Assembly: GCA_028703535.1 (NCBI GenBank)
Contig: JAQVMQ010000007.1
Span: 1-40,865, forward strand
Source of the DNA: Candidatus Omnitrophota bacterium
GTDB taxonomy: Bacteria; Omnitrophota; Gorgyraeia; Duberdicusellales; 4484-171
Length of the DNA: 40,865 nucleotides
Reading direction: 5' to 3'
The translations under genes were made by a program, and so were the position numbers. Below the pieces are notes generated by a model, which saw only the letters and a list, made by a program, of their open reading frames with translations, made no database searches and was not told the origin of the DNA. Shown one piece after another: positions 22,659 to 31,794 of the stretch (within the stretch, counting starts at the first letter, position 1; each line of letters opens with the position of its first letter).

Positions 22659-24566
22659 ATGAGAATTTATGAGTTAGCCAAAAAAATAGGGATAGATACC
22701 AAAGAGTTGATAGCTAAACTTGAGGATATGAATATTGTCGTTAAAAATCATATGTCGAGTTTGGACAGCGATACAGCTGAGATTGTTATGCATGAACTTG
22801 CGGATCTTGAGAAAAAAGAGATAGAGGATAACGTTCTTATGGTGGATTTCCCTATTACTGTTAAAGACTTAGCAGTTAAGCTTAATAAAAAACCGTCGGA
22901 GCTTTTGGGCGATTTGATTAAAAAGGGTAAGTTTTTTAATATTAATCATAACCTTGACGAAAAGGCTGCCGGCGAGATAGCGTATGATTATAAAATTAAT
23001 CTAAAGAAGAAATTGTCTTGTGAGGAAGAAGCATTAAATGTTGAGTCAGGTGAGATGTTACCGCGTCCGGCTATTATTACGCTTATGGGTCATATTGACC
23101 ATGGTAAGACTAGTGTCCTTGATTATATACGCAAGAGCCGTATAGCCGACAAGGAAACGGGTGGTATTACTCAGCATATAGGGGCGTATCAGGTTAAGTT
23201 AGGTAACGGGAGTATAAGTTTTTTGGATACACCGGGTCATGAAACATTTACGGCTATGCGTGCGCGTGGTGCCGATATTACAGATATTGTTATTATTGTC
23301 GTAGCGGCGGATGAAGGTATTAAGCCCCAGACTATTGAGGCTATTGACCATGCTAAGGCAGCTAATGTGCCTATCTTGGTTGCGATAAATAAAATTGACA
23401 GGCCGAATGCAGATGTCGATATGGTCAAACAACAGTTATCAAAACATGACCTTGTACCCGAAGATTGGGGTGGTAAAACAATAACTGTTCCTGTATCTGC
23501 TAAAACGGGTGATGGGATAAAGGAATTGCTTGAGATGATATTGCTGCAAGCCGAAATTTTAGAGCTTAAAGCTGACCCTGGAAGGACTGCACTCGGTGTG
23601 GTAGTTGAAGCTAAACTTTCTAAGGGACGCGGGCCGGTAGCTGCCGTTCTTATACGTACGGGTACACTAAAAGTTGGTGATTGGTGTGTGTGCGGGCAGT
23701 ATATGGGCCGTGTAAGAGCGTTACATGATGATAAAGGTAATATTGTAAGAAGTGCTCCGCCGTCTTTCCCAGTCGAAGTTTTAGGGTTGAACGGTGTGCC
23801 TAATCCGGGTGATCAGCTTTTTGTCGTACAGGACGAAAAAAACGCACGGAGTATCGTGGGACAGCGCAGGGAAAAAGAAGAAAAAGATAAAATTGTGCCA
23901 CCTACGCATATGCGGCTTGAAGACTTGTATGAGAAAGTCAAGGCGGATGAAGTTAAACAGCTGAAAGTTATAATTAAAGCTGATGTCGGTGGGACATTGG
24001 AAGCAGTTGAACATGCCTTGATACGCATAGAATCTAAAGAGGTAGAACTTAACATAGTGCATAAAGGTGTAGGGGCGATAAATTCGTCAGATGTCTTACT
24101 TGCTGAGGTGAGTGATGCTGTTATTGTTGGTTTTAAAGCTGTTGCTGATGCGCAAACGCGTGAGATGGCTAAGAGTAAAGGGATAGAGATCAGAGTCTAC
24201 CAGATAATTTATGAACTAATAGATGATGTTAAAGGCGCGTTAGAAGGGATGTTGACACCGCATATTAAAAAGACATTTTTGGGGCGTGCGCGGGTTAAAA
24301 CGGTTTTTAAATTATCTAAATCCGGGATAATTGCCGGTTGTATTGTCGAAAAGGGTAAATTTACGCGTGGTGTTATAGCGCAGGTTACGCGTGGCAACGA
24401 GATAATCCACGAGGGGAAGATCCAATCGTTAAAAAGATTTAAAGATGATGTTAAAGATGTGGCTGAAGGATATGAATGCGGGATAGGGGTTGGTTATAAT
24501 GATTTGCAGGAAGGCGATCTTATTGATGGATATACCGAAGAACGTGTTATGCGCAAGCTTAAATAG
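22659..24566 (+). CDS. infB: Translation initiation factor IF-2
   Basis: IF-2 is the GTPase that brings fMet-tRNA to the 30S subunit. This is a compact 635-residue form with two IF2_N-type modules (about 1-50 and 63-115) and almost none of the long charged linker found in many bacteria. GTPase motifs are GHIDHGKT (144-151, with Ile for the usual Val), DTPGHE, NKIDRP and a VPVSAKTGDG segment. Domain III and the C-terminal fMet-tRNA-binding domain follow (KSGIIAGCIVEKGKFTRG). GGAAGGAGAAGG lies upstream. rbfA and truB, usual next genes, are not present here; yjbQ follows. Confidence 0.96.
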   Translation: MRIYELAKKIGIDTKELIAKLEDMNIVVKNHMSSLDSDTAEIVMHELADLEKKEIEDNVLMVDFPITVKDLAVKLNKKPSELLGDLIKKGKFFNINHNLDEKAAGEIAYDYKINLKKKLSCEEEALNVESGEMLPRPAIITLMGHIDHGKTSVLDYIRKSRIADKETGGITQHIGAYQVKLGNGSISFLDTPGHETFTAMRARGADITDIVIIVVAADEGIKPQTIEAIDHAKAANVPILVAINKIDRPNADVDMVKQQLSKHDLVPEDWGGKTITVPVSAKTGDGIKELLEMILLQAEILELKADPGRTALGVVVEAKLSKGRGPVAAVLIRTGTLKVGDWCVCGQYMGRVRALHDDKGNIVRSAPPSFPVEVLGLNGVPNPGDQLFVVQDEKNARSIVGQRREKEEKDKIVPPTHMRLEDLYEKVKADEVKQLKVIIKADVGGTLEAVEHALIRIESKEVELNIVHKGVGAINSSDVLLAEVSDAVIVGFKAVADAQTREMAKSKGIEIRVYQIIYELIDDVKGALEGMLTPHIKKTFLGRARVKTVFKLSKSGIIAGCIVEKGKFTRGVIAQVTRGNEIIHEGKIQSLKRFKDDVKDVAEGYECGIGVGYNDLQEGDLIDGYTEERVMRKLK

Positions 24567-24599
24567 AGGTTTATAAAAACATTTTTTTACTGTGTGATC

Positions 24600-25016
24600 A
24601 TGAAGAGTCATAGAGTATATTTAACTTTCGATACTGCCGAACGTGTTGAGTTTGTCAATATAACACGTGACATAGACAAAGTATTAAAAGAAAGCGGAAT
24701 AAAAGAGGGGTTATGTCTTGTTAATGCTATGCACATAACTGCTTCAGTTTTTATTAATGACGAAGAATCGGGTCTTAAAGAAGATTTTCAGAAATGGCTT
24801 AATGAGCTTATACCGTATGACCCTGATAAATACCGACATAATCTGACAGGTGAGGATAATGGGTACGCGCATTTAAGGCGCACTGTTATGGGCAGGGAGG
24901 TTGTCATTGCCGTTACAGGTGGTAAACTTGATTTTGGATCGTGGGAGCAGGTCTTTTACGGTGAATTTGACGGACGCCGTGCTAAACGCGTTTTAGTTAA
25001 GATCATAGGAGAATAA
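24600..25016 (+). CDS. yjbQ: YjbQ/UPF0047 family protein
   Basis: This is a 138-residue member of the YjbQ (UPF0047) family. The conserved segments are [11 protein letters not shown]-like (residues about 20-31), [16 protein letters not shown] and the long loop before [23 protein letters not shown], ending GTWEQV-like [23 protein letters not shown]. In E. coli YjbQ has been linked to thiamine-phosphate synthase activity, but the physiological role is unsettled. The ATG at 24600 is preferred to GTG 24594; neither has a ribosome binding site. It ends immediately before the trpS start codon, so the two are probably co-transcribed. Confidence 0.88.
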   Translation: MKSHRVYLTFDTAERVEFVNITRDIDKVLKESGIKEGLCLVNAMHITASVFINDEESGLKEDFQKWLNELIPYDPDKYRHNLTGEDNGYAHLRRTVMGREVVIAVTGGKLDFGSWEQVFYGEFDGRRAKRVLVKIIGE

Positions 25017-26006
25017 ATGAGCGTAAAGAAGAAAGTTATTTTCAGCGGGATGAGACCTACCGGTAAGCTTCATTTAGGCCATTGGCTTGGCGCGTTATCT
25101 AATTGGGTAGAACTGCAAGATGAATATTCATGTTATTTCATGGTAGCTGATTGGCATGCGTTAATGAGTGAGTATAAAGATACGTCACGTATAGCCGATT
25201 CAATTTTGGATAATGTATGTGATTGGCTGGCCTATGGTATAGATCCTGATAAAAGTACAATATTTGTGCAATCGGAAGTTTATCAGCATTTGGAACTGTA
25301 TATGATACTAAGCACTATGGTCCCATTAGGATGGCTTTACAGGTGCCCTACTTTTAAGGAACAGATGGTGCAGTTAAAAGATAAAGAAGTAAATAATTAC
25401 GCGTTTTTGGGTTATCCGATTTTACAGGCGGCGGATATTATTTTATATAAAGCGGATGTTGTTCCGGTTGGTGAAGATCAACTTCCGCATCTTGAGCTTT
25501 GCCGTGAAATAGTAAGGCGTTTTCATTCTATTACGGATACTGACATGTTTTCTGAGCCTCAGGCTATTTTAACACCGATAGTGCGGTTATTGGGGCTTGA
25601 TGGGCGAAAGATGAGTAAAAGTTATGATAATTATATCGCATTGGATGAGGAACCGGGATCTTTAAAGAAAAAAATCATGGCGATGTTTACTGATCAAAAG
25701 AGATTGCGGAGAGATGATCCGGGCACGCCGGATGATTGTAATGTTTATGCGTATTATAAGGCTTTTTGTTCCGATAAACTTAGCGATATAAAATATAGCT
25801 GTGAAAGCGCGGGACATGGATGTGTCGAATGTAAAAAAACCCTGCTTGAACGAGTGGGTAGTTTTCTTGAAGAACATAGAGAGAGAAAGCAGGAACTTAT
25901 TAAGAAAAAAGACTATGTTTATGATATACTAAAAGAAGGTAAGAAAAAAGCGCAGGCTTGTGCCGAACAGACTATCATTGAGGTTCGAAAAGCGATTAAG
26001 TTTTAA
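25017..26006 (+). CDS. trpS: Tryptophanyl-tRNA synthetase
   Basis: This class I synthetase charges tRNA-Trp. The 329-residue length is standard. The HIGH motif reads RPTGKLHLGHWLGAL (about residues 13-27), the KMSKS loop reads GRKMSKSYDN (about 198), and GEDQLPHLELCREI is the conserved central segment. The C-terminal part has the family's CVECKKTL element. The ATG follows the yjbQ stop codon directly, with GGAG upstream. No second synthetase or trp attenuator is visible nearby. Confidence 0.96.
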   Translation: MSVKKKVIFSGMRPTGKLHLGHWLGALSNWVELQDEYSCYFMVADWHALMSEYKDTSRIADSILDNVCDWLAYGIDPDKSTIFVQSEVYQHLELYMILSTMVPLGWLYRCPTFKEQMVQLKDKEVNNYAFLGYPILQAADIILYKADVVPVGEDQLPHLELCREIVRRFHSITDTDMFSEPQAILTPIVRLLGLDGRKMSKSYDNYIALDEEPGSLKKKIMAMFTDQKRLRRDDPGTPDDCNVYAYYKAFCSDKLSDIKYSCESAGHGCVECKKTLLERVGSFLEEHRERKQELIKKKDYVYDILKEGKKKAQACAEQTIIEVRKAIKF

Positions 26007-26023
26007 CGGTATTATATAAAATT

Positions 26024-26740
26024 ATGAAAATACGTTTAGATATATTTGAAGGACCTTTGGATTTATTGTTATATTTGATTAAAAAAGAACATTTAAGTAT
26101 ACATGATATAACGATAACCAAAGTGGTTGACCAATATTTGCAGTATCTGGATTTAATGAAAGTATTTGATATAAATATTGCCAGCGAATATTTAGTTACA
26201 GCTGCTACGCTGATAAGTATAAAATCCAAAATGCTTTTGCCTAAACCCGAACTTGAGGAAGATATCGAAGAGGACGATCCACGTTTGGATTTGATCAATA
26301 AACTGATAGAATATGAGAAATTTAAAGAAGCGGCGGAATTTTTGAAGTCTAAAGAGCTGGATCGCAAGAAATATGTTTCACGGCCGCAGATAAATTATAA
26401 TTTTGAGGACGGCGCCTATATTGAAGCATCAATATTTGATTTGATAAGTGCTTTTAAATCGGCGCTTAAAGAAGTGCCGCCCGATATATTCTTTGAAATA
26501 ATCAAAGATGAACATACGGTAGAAGAAAAGATACATGATATAGTAAGGCTTGTTTTAGATAACAAGAAAATATATCTTAATGACCTATTCTCACGTGCAA
26601 GAAGCAAAGTAGAGATAGTAGTTACATTTTTGGCTATACTTGAACTTATAAAATCACGGGAAATAGTTGCCCTTCAGGATAGTTTGTTCGGGCCGGTTTC
26701 TTTGGCGCGAAGAACCGAAACTGCGGTGCAGGTAGCTTAA
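26024..26740 (+). CDS. scpA: Segregation and condensation protein A
   Basis: ScpA is the kleisin that bridges SMC heads in the bacterial condensin complex. The 238-residue protein has the family N-terminus (LDIFEGPLDLLLYLIKKEHLSIHDI), the EYLVTAATLISIKSKMLLP helix that contacts the SMC neck, an acidic linker, and a C-terminal winged-helix segment (VVTFLAILELIKSREIVALQDSLFGPV). scpB normally follows scpA but is not here; the next gene is ruvB after 22 bp. smc is also outside the window. A TTATAT element lies 6 nt before the ATG, but no -35 box is evident. Confidence 0.93.
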   Translation: MKIRLDIFEGPLDLLLYLIKKEHLSIHDITITKVVDQYLQYLDLMKVFDINIASEYLVTAATLISIKSKMLLPKPELEEDIEEDDPRLDLINKLIEYEKFKEAAEFLKSKELDRKKYVSRPQINYNFEDGAYIEASIFDLISAFKSALKEVPPDIFFEIIKDEHTVEEKIHDIVRLVLDNKKIYLNDLFSRARSKVEIVVTFLAILELIKSREIVALQDSLFGPVSLARRTETAVQVA

Positions 26741-26762
26741 TATTACTTCTGATAGTATTTCT

Positions 26763-27773
26763 ATGGCAGACAATAATTTTAATACACAACTTGGTGAGAA
26801 CGAACAGGAAAAAATAATCAACCTATCGTTGCGTCCGCAGAGTCTGGACGATTTTATCGGCCAGGCATCTATAAGCGCGGCATTAAAGATTGCTATAGCT
26901 GCGGCTAAGCAACGTGAAGAACCTCTTGAACATATACTTTTATCCGGCCCGCCGGGGTTAGGCAAGACTAGTCTTGCTCATTGTATAGCTGAAGAGATGG
27001 GCGCGAAATTCATGACAACAAGCGGTCCTGCAATCGAACGCGCGGGCGATCTAGTGGGGATATTAACTAATCTTCAAAAAGGTGATATCTTGTTTATTGA
27101 TGAGATACACAGATTGTCACGTGTTATAGAAGAGTTTTTATATCCTGCTATAGAAAATTTTCAAATTGATTTTATTATTGATAAGGGACCATACGCTAAA
27201 ACCGTTAAATTTAATTTAAAGCCGTTTACGTTGATAGGCGCGACTACAAAAAAAGGGCTTTTGACGGCGCCGCTACGCAGCCGGTTTGGTCTGTTTTATG
27301 ATTTTGATTTTTATAATCAAAAAGAGCTGGCAGATATTGCCGCGCGTAGTGCCATGCTTTTAGGCATTTCTATTGATGCCGCCAGCTGTTATGAAATAGC
27401 TAATCGTGCGCGAGGGTCAGCACGTTTGTGTAATCGTATACTTAAACGAGTACGTGATTACGCGCAGGTCATGGGGGACGGTGTCATAAATATTGATTTA
27501 ACACATAAAGCTTTAGGTGAAATAGGTATCGGCCATCGTGGTATTGATGAACTTGACAGGAAGTATTTACGGGCTATATGTGATTACCATAAAGGCGGTC
27601 CGGTCGGGATAGATGCTATCGCCGCGTCGTTAAATGAAGATAGAGATACACTTGAAGATGTTGTTGAGCCTTTTTTGATCAAGGAAGGGCTTATCGTCCG
27701 TACTCCGCGCGGACGTGTGCTTACGGATTCAGCATATGAACATTTGGGGCTACAAGCGCCGGAACATAATTAA
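26763..27773 (+). CDS. ruvB: Holliday junction branch migration helicase RuvB
   Basis: RuvB is the AAA+ motor that drives branch migration with RuvA. The 336-residue protein has the N-terminal LRPQSLDDFIGQ segment, Walker A GPPGLGKTSLAH, Walker B LFIDEIHRLSR, sensor 1 IGATTKKGLLTAPLRSRFG with the arginine finger, and the C-terminal winged helix (EPFLIKEGLIVRTPRGRVLT). ruvA and ruvC are not adjacent. There is no clear ribosome binding site; TAGTAT lies just upstream of the ATG. It ends the long translation/chromosome gene run, and 176 bases with no visible terminator separate it from the next gene. Confidence 0.96.
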   Translation: MADNNFNTQLGENEQEKIINLSLRPQSLDDFIGQASISAALKIAIAAAKQREEPLEHILLSGPPGLGKTSLAHCIAEEMGAKFMTTSGPAIERAGDLVGILTNLQKGDILFIDEIHRLSRVIEEFLYPAIENFQIDFIIDKGPYAKTVKFNLKPFTLIGATTKKGLLTAPLRSRFGLFYDFDFYNQKELADIAARSAMLLGISIDAASCYEIANRARGSARLCNRILKRVRDYAQVMGDGVINIDLTHKALGEIGIGHRGIDELDRKYLRAICDYHKGGPVGIDAIAASLNEDRDTLEDVVEPFLIKEGLIVRTPRGRVLTDSAYEHLGLQAPEHN

Positions 27774-27949
27774 TCTTTTGCCGGTTTTATCCTAAAATAT
27801 TAAAACATATCGTAAGTTTTCTATTTTTCTATAGTGTAAACGATTCCAAAAAAATTAAAATTTTATATAAAAAAGAGACATTTTATTCTTAATAAATGGT
27901 ATATTTGTAGCTCTATTTATTATAGAATACTTATATATAAAGGATATTA

Positions 27950-30900
27950 ATGCTTCTCTGGATAACGTTAACTAAAAAATGGTTATTTATCAAAACATCG
28001 GTACTAATCACTTTATTATGTTGGGTATTGGTTGGTTTTTCGTATGATTATTCAAAGGCTTTTGCCGGTGATTATTCTGAACTGTTACCTGAGCCTTCAA
28101 AACGGTTATCTTTAAGCAGTGAATTTGTCCCTGTGAGTATGCGCGGGTTAAGTGTCGATTCGCATAATCCGTTCAATTTTACATTTATTTTGGATACAGG
28201 GACTCAAGGTGATGTTCCGGATGATGAGTTGAAAATAGTCTCGGATAAACTTATCAAATATTTTATGGCGGCGTTAACTATCCCTCAGGATGAGTTATGG
28301 GTTAATTTGTCGCCTTATGAGAAAGAACGTATATCTTCAGATACACTTGCTGTAACGGACATGGGCGCAGATATGCTTTCGCAGGATTATATTCTTAAAC
28401 AAATTACAGCATCTGTAATGTATCCGGAAAGTGAGCTTGGCCGAAATTTCTGGGATAAGGTTATTGCTGAGGTTTATAAGAAATATAAGACGACTAATTT
28501 ACCGATAGATACATTTAATAAAGTTTGGGTTGTGCCGGATAGGGCTGTTGTTTATGAAGATAGCGCGCATGTTTATGTTGGGGAGAGGATGTTAAAGGTT
28601 ATGCTGGCTAATGATTATCTAGCGTTGAAAGAATCACAGATCAACAGCAATATGGGCTATTCAAATAATATGCCGACAAGTGATATAACAGATAAAATTA
28701 TGCGTGAGATTATACTGCCTGCTATCGAAAAGGAAGTTAATACGGGCGAAAATTTTCGTATTTTACGGCAGATATATGATGCGGCAATATTAGCTAAATG
28801 GTTTAAAGAGAAATTGAGGCGGCATATAGTAAATGAGATTTATTCGGACAAAGCAAAAGTTACTGGTATAGATTTGAAAGATAAAAATATTAAAAAGCAA
28901 GTTTATGAACGTTATCTTACTGCGTATAAAGAGGGTGTATATGATTATATACGCACTGATATTGAGCCTGAAACAAGTAAACGGTATAACCGCCGTTATA
29001 TATCCGGCGGTGTAGATTTCTCAAAATTTGAGGTAGATAGAGAGCCGATAGTGTTAATGTCCAAACAACCTGTCGTTGGGAAAACAGTTGAAGTTAATGA
29101 TGATATTGAGGGGGTGTCGTCTTCTGTTATTACAAAGTTTAATGTTATATCATCGGATCAGCTTTTCAAATTAGTTTCCGGGGAAATTAAAACTTCTTAC
29201 GAACGGGATGTTTTAATAAAGATTTTGCTTATTGCTGAAGGAGCGCATTCTGCTTATTATTCTAAAGATGACCTTTTTGATGCGAAGATACCGGTTGTTG
29301 TCCAACTGCTGAAAAATAAAGACTTTCTGGCCTTTCTTGAAAGTAAGAACGTAGGCCTAATATCTTTAGGCGACGGTGAAGTTTTGATATATAGCAAGCG
29401 TTCAGTGCGTAGGATAATAAAAGAGAAGATGAAGGTTTTTGAGACATTTGCTGAGTTGGCAGGTTTAATATCGAAAATCGATGATGATACGGCCTTACAA
29501 CAAATTATGGGCGATATTTTATTTCATGATAACGCTGATTTAAGCGGCGCTGTGTATCAATATTCTGATCTTTGGGATCTTATTATTAATAATGGAGAGT
29601 TTGCTGAGGAAGGACATAGCCTGGGATTTTACTTATCGAAAAGTGATAAGCCGGTTTTTTCTATTCCTGTGGCAATAGATGATGTTGATAGACTGGCAAA
29701 CAACTATTCGTTTATATTGCAATCTATTACCGGACATGAATCGCATTTCTTGGTTACAAGACCTGTGGTTTTAGATGAGAAAGTCGCTTTAAAGCGTCTA
29801 TTAGCCGATCTTGATATGGGCAATGTTAATATGGTCCAAATAGTACGTGCTGACAAGTCTGATGGATTCCATCAAGACGTTTTGGTCAAAAAAGATCTGA
29901 CTATTTTAATAAGTGATATTTTCCTTAAAAAAATTATAAATAAATTAAGGGGTTATACAGGCACTGATATTGAGACGCAAGAGGTAACCCTGATGGATAT
30001 GTTTTTTGCTGATACGCAAGAAGATACGGATACAGAGAGTTTTGCCGAAGATGCTGTTACCGTTAAAGATGAAGTTATGCAGTTTATCCTTGCTGTTGCT
30101 TTATTGCCCAGGATTGAGTATAAGTTAGCCTTGGATCTTGTTATGGGGACGGCCGCGGTTAATGAGGGTGTATTGAGAACGAAAGATATATTTGAGACAT
30201 TGACAAATAGCCGAGATAGTATCGCTAAAGAATATGGCATTTCTGTTTCAGACGTAAATGTGGTTGATACGTTTATAGATTCGGATATAGGTGCTCAAGT
30301 GAATAATTTCGAGGCGATGCGTAATTTAAAGAAGATAATTAAAACAGTGCGCAGATTTAGACGTATGGACCGTGATGTAGGGGATAATGAGGCTATCGAC
30401 GAGTTAGTATTGTATTTAAAAGAAATGCAGGATTTATATTTTGAGAATAATCCAGGCATGGTGAAAACTGGCAACCAGTTCATACGGATTAATCGTGATA
30501 AGCATGGGAATGATGTAATAATAATAGATGACATAAGCTTGAGTGTTTTTCTTGATGGTTTGAATAATGGGACTTTGAAGCTTAATCCGGATATGGGGAT
30601 TTCGGAAAAAAATCTTTGGAAATATGAGGCGATATTTTTGCAAAGGATATTGAGAGAAGTAGCATTTCCTCTTGAAGAGGCATCCCGGGTAGACGCCATA
30701 AACTATAAGGGCGAGAATTGGCAGGGAGAAGGTGATGTATGGAAGATAGTTAGTTTCGGAGATATTTTTGATGACAAGATTTATGGACATGAACGGCTTG
30801 AAATTAAATATCGTAAGCAGGGTTATTCATGGCGCCAAGCTCATAATAAAGCCGTTGAAGACACAGGGTATGGGGTGTCTATAACGGAAGACTTAGATAT

Positions 30901-31162
30901 TGATTCTGCCATTGGAAGTTCTTTTAGGGATGAAGATAACGGTGAAAAAATCAGCTCGTCGGTTAATCAGCAGATAGATAATCTTGGTGGTATAGACTTT
31001 AATATGGATAGTTTTGAATTGGAGCACGATCGATTGCGTTTGGATGATGGTTTCCTGAGTCATCAGGGTGAGCCTTTAGATTTGGAAGAGTTTAAAGGGT
31101 TTACTTTCCATATAATAAGGATAAAAAAGAATGGTAGTTTGAAAGAATGGTTTGAGATTTGA
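27950..31162 (+). CDS. Large secreted protein of unknown function (Omnitrophota-type)
   Basis: This is a 1070-residue protein without a domain I can name. A signal peptide is clear: charged start, hydrophobic stretch 17-30, and AFA before a likely cleavage at 39/40. After it I see no cysteine and no transmembrane helix, so the mature protein is probably exported. The N-terminal part (about 68-290) is the most motif-like: NPFNFTFILDTG, YFMAALTIPQDELWVNLSPYEKERI, DMLSQDYILKQITASVMYPE, TFNKVWVVPDRAVVYE and NFRILRQIYDAAILAKWFKEKL. I remember these strings only from very large proteins of Omnitrophota genomes. GGVDFS (353-358) and GGIDFN (1013-1018) form a repeated motif; the second begins a C-terminal tail ending GFTFHIIRIKKN. 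AAAGG precedes the ATG. It is a single gene between ruvB and coaC. Function, partners and location beyond export are unknown. Confidence 0.85.
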   Translation: MLLWITLTKKWLFIKTSVLITLLCWVLVGFSYDYSKAFAGDYSELLPEPSKRLSLSSEFVPVSMRGLSVDSHNPFNFTFILDTGTQGDVPDDELKIVSDKLIKYFMAALTIPQDELWVNLSPYEKERISSDTLAVTDMGADMLSQDYILKQITASVMYPESELGRNFWDKVIAEVYKKYKTTNLPIDTFNKVWVVPDRAVVYEDSAHVYVGERMLKVMLANDYLALKESQINSNMGYSNNMPTSDITDKIMREIILPAIEKEVNTGENFRILRQIYDAAILAKWFKEKLRRHIVNEIYSDKAKVTGIDLKDKNIKKQVYERYLTAYKEGVYDYIRTDIEPETSKRYNRRYISGGVDFSKFEVDREPIVLMSKQPVVGKTVEVNDDIEGVSSSVITKFNVISSDQLFKLVSGEIKTSYERDVLIKILLIAEGAHSAYYSKDDLFDAKIPVVVQLLKNKDFLAFLESKNVGLISLGDGEVLIYSKRSVRRIIKEKMKVFETFAELAGLISKIDDDTALQQIMGDILFHDNADLSGAVYQYSDLWDLIINNGEFAEEGHSLGFYLSKSDKPVFSIPVAIDDVDRLANNYSFILQSITGHESHFLVTRPVVLDEKVALKRLLADLDMGNVNMVQIVRADKSDGFHQDVLVKKDLTILISDIFLKKIINKLRGYTGTDIETQEVTLMDMFFADTQEDTDTESFAEDAVTVKDEVMQFILAVALLPRIEYKLALDLVMGTAAVNEGVLRTKDIFETLTNSRDSIAKEYGISVSDVNVVDTFIDSDIGAQVNNFEAMRNLKKIIKTVRRFRRMDRDVGDNEAIDELVLYLKEMQDLYFENNPGMVKTGNQFIRINRDKHGNDVIIIDDISLSVFLDGLNNGTLKLNPDMGISEKNLWKYEAIFLQRILREVAFPLEEASRVDAINYKGENWQGEGDVWKIVSFGDIFDDKIYGHERLEIKYRKQGYSWRQAHNKAVEDTGYGVSITEDLDIDSAIGSSFRDEDNGEKISSSVNQQIDNLGGIDFNMDSFELEHDRLRLDDGFLSHQGEPLDLEEFKGFTFHIIRIKKNGSLKEWFEI

Positions 31163-31206
31163 GAGATTTTTATGTTTTTTCGTATAAATTCGTTTTTAAT
31201 TTACCC

Positions 31207-31235
31207 TTTACAAAAATTGGCATAAGCCGTAGAAT
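31207..31235 (+). promoter_or_regulatory. Predicted coaC promoter with almost no leader
   Basis: TTTACA (31207-31212) and TAGAAT (31230-31235) are 17 nt apart. The coaC ATG at 31245 is 9 nt beyond the -10 box, so the predicted start site is 2-4 nt from the start codon. The intervening AACCCCACT has no Shine-Dalgarno sequence. Confidence 0.6.
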
Positions 31236-31244
31236 AACCCCACT

Positions 31245-31793
31245 ATGAAGAAAAAAACTAATGTTTTAGTAGGAGTTTGTGCAGGTATAGCGGCATATAA
31301 AACATGCGAACTAGTACGTCTTCTTGTTAAAGATGAATATAGTGTCAAAATAGTGATGACGCCTGACGCAGCCAATTTTGTTACACCTTTGACTTTTCAG
31401 ACTTTATCCGGGACAGGCGTCTATAAAGACATGTTCTTTGATCTTGAATCAGGCGTCCTAAAACATATTTCGCTTAGCGATTGGGCGGATATTTGTGCAG
31501 TTGTGCCTGTAACGGCAAATACGATATCTAAATTGGCCCATGGTATATGTGATAATTTATTGACTACCGTTATTACTGCGTTGGACAAAAATAAACCTGT
31601 TATTTTGGCGCCTGCTATGAATGTTAATATGTGGCAAAACAGTATAATACAGGAGAATGTGGAGAAACTTAAGCGATATGAGAAGTTTACTGTGTTGGAA
31701 ACATTGAAAGGTGAATTGGCTTGCGGGGTTACGGGCTATGGGCGCATGCTGGAGCCCTCTGATATTTTTAAAAAAATAAAAAGCAAATTATAA
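31245..31793 (+). CDS. coaC: Phosphopantothenoylcysteine decarboxylase (CoaC domain only)
   Basis: This flavoprotein decarboxylates 4'-phospho-N-pantothenoylcysteine in coenzyme A synthesis. The 182-residue protein covers just the PPC-DC half of the usual bacterial CoaBC fusion. It has GVCAGIAAYKTCELVR at the N-terminus, the FMN-binding region VVPVTANTISKLAHGICDNLL, the PAMNVNMW motif containing the conserved Asn, and ELACGVTGYGRM with the active-site Cys. The C-terminal CoaB synthetase domain (about 200 residues) is missing, and the stop codon is followed one base later by rmuC, so there is no frameshifted remnant. The synthetase must be encoded elsewhere. A related flavin prenyltransferase is less likely given PAMN and ACG. 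Confidence 0.9.
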   Translation: MKKKTNVLVGVCAGIAAYKTCELVRLLVKDEYSVKIVMTPDAANFVTPLTFQTLSGTGVYKDMFFDLESGVLKHISLSDWADICAVVPVTANTISKLAHGICDNLLTTVITALDKNKPVILAPAMNVNMWQNSIIQENVEKLKRYEKFTVLETLKGELACGVTGYGRMLEPSDIFKKIKSKL

Positions 31794-31794
31794 T

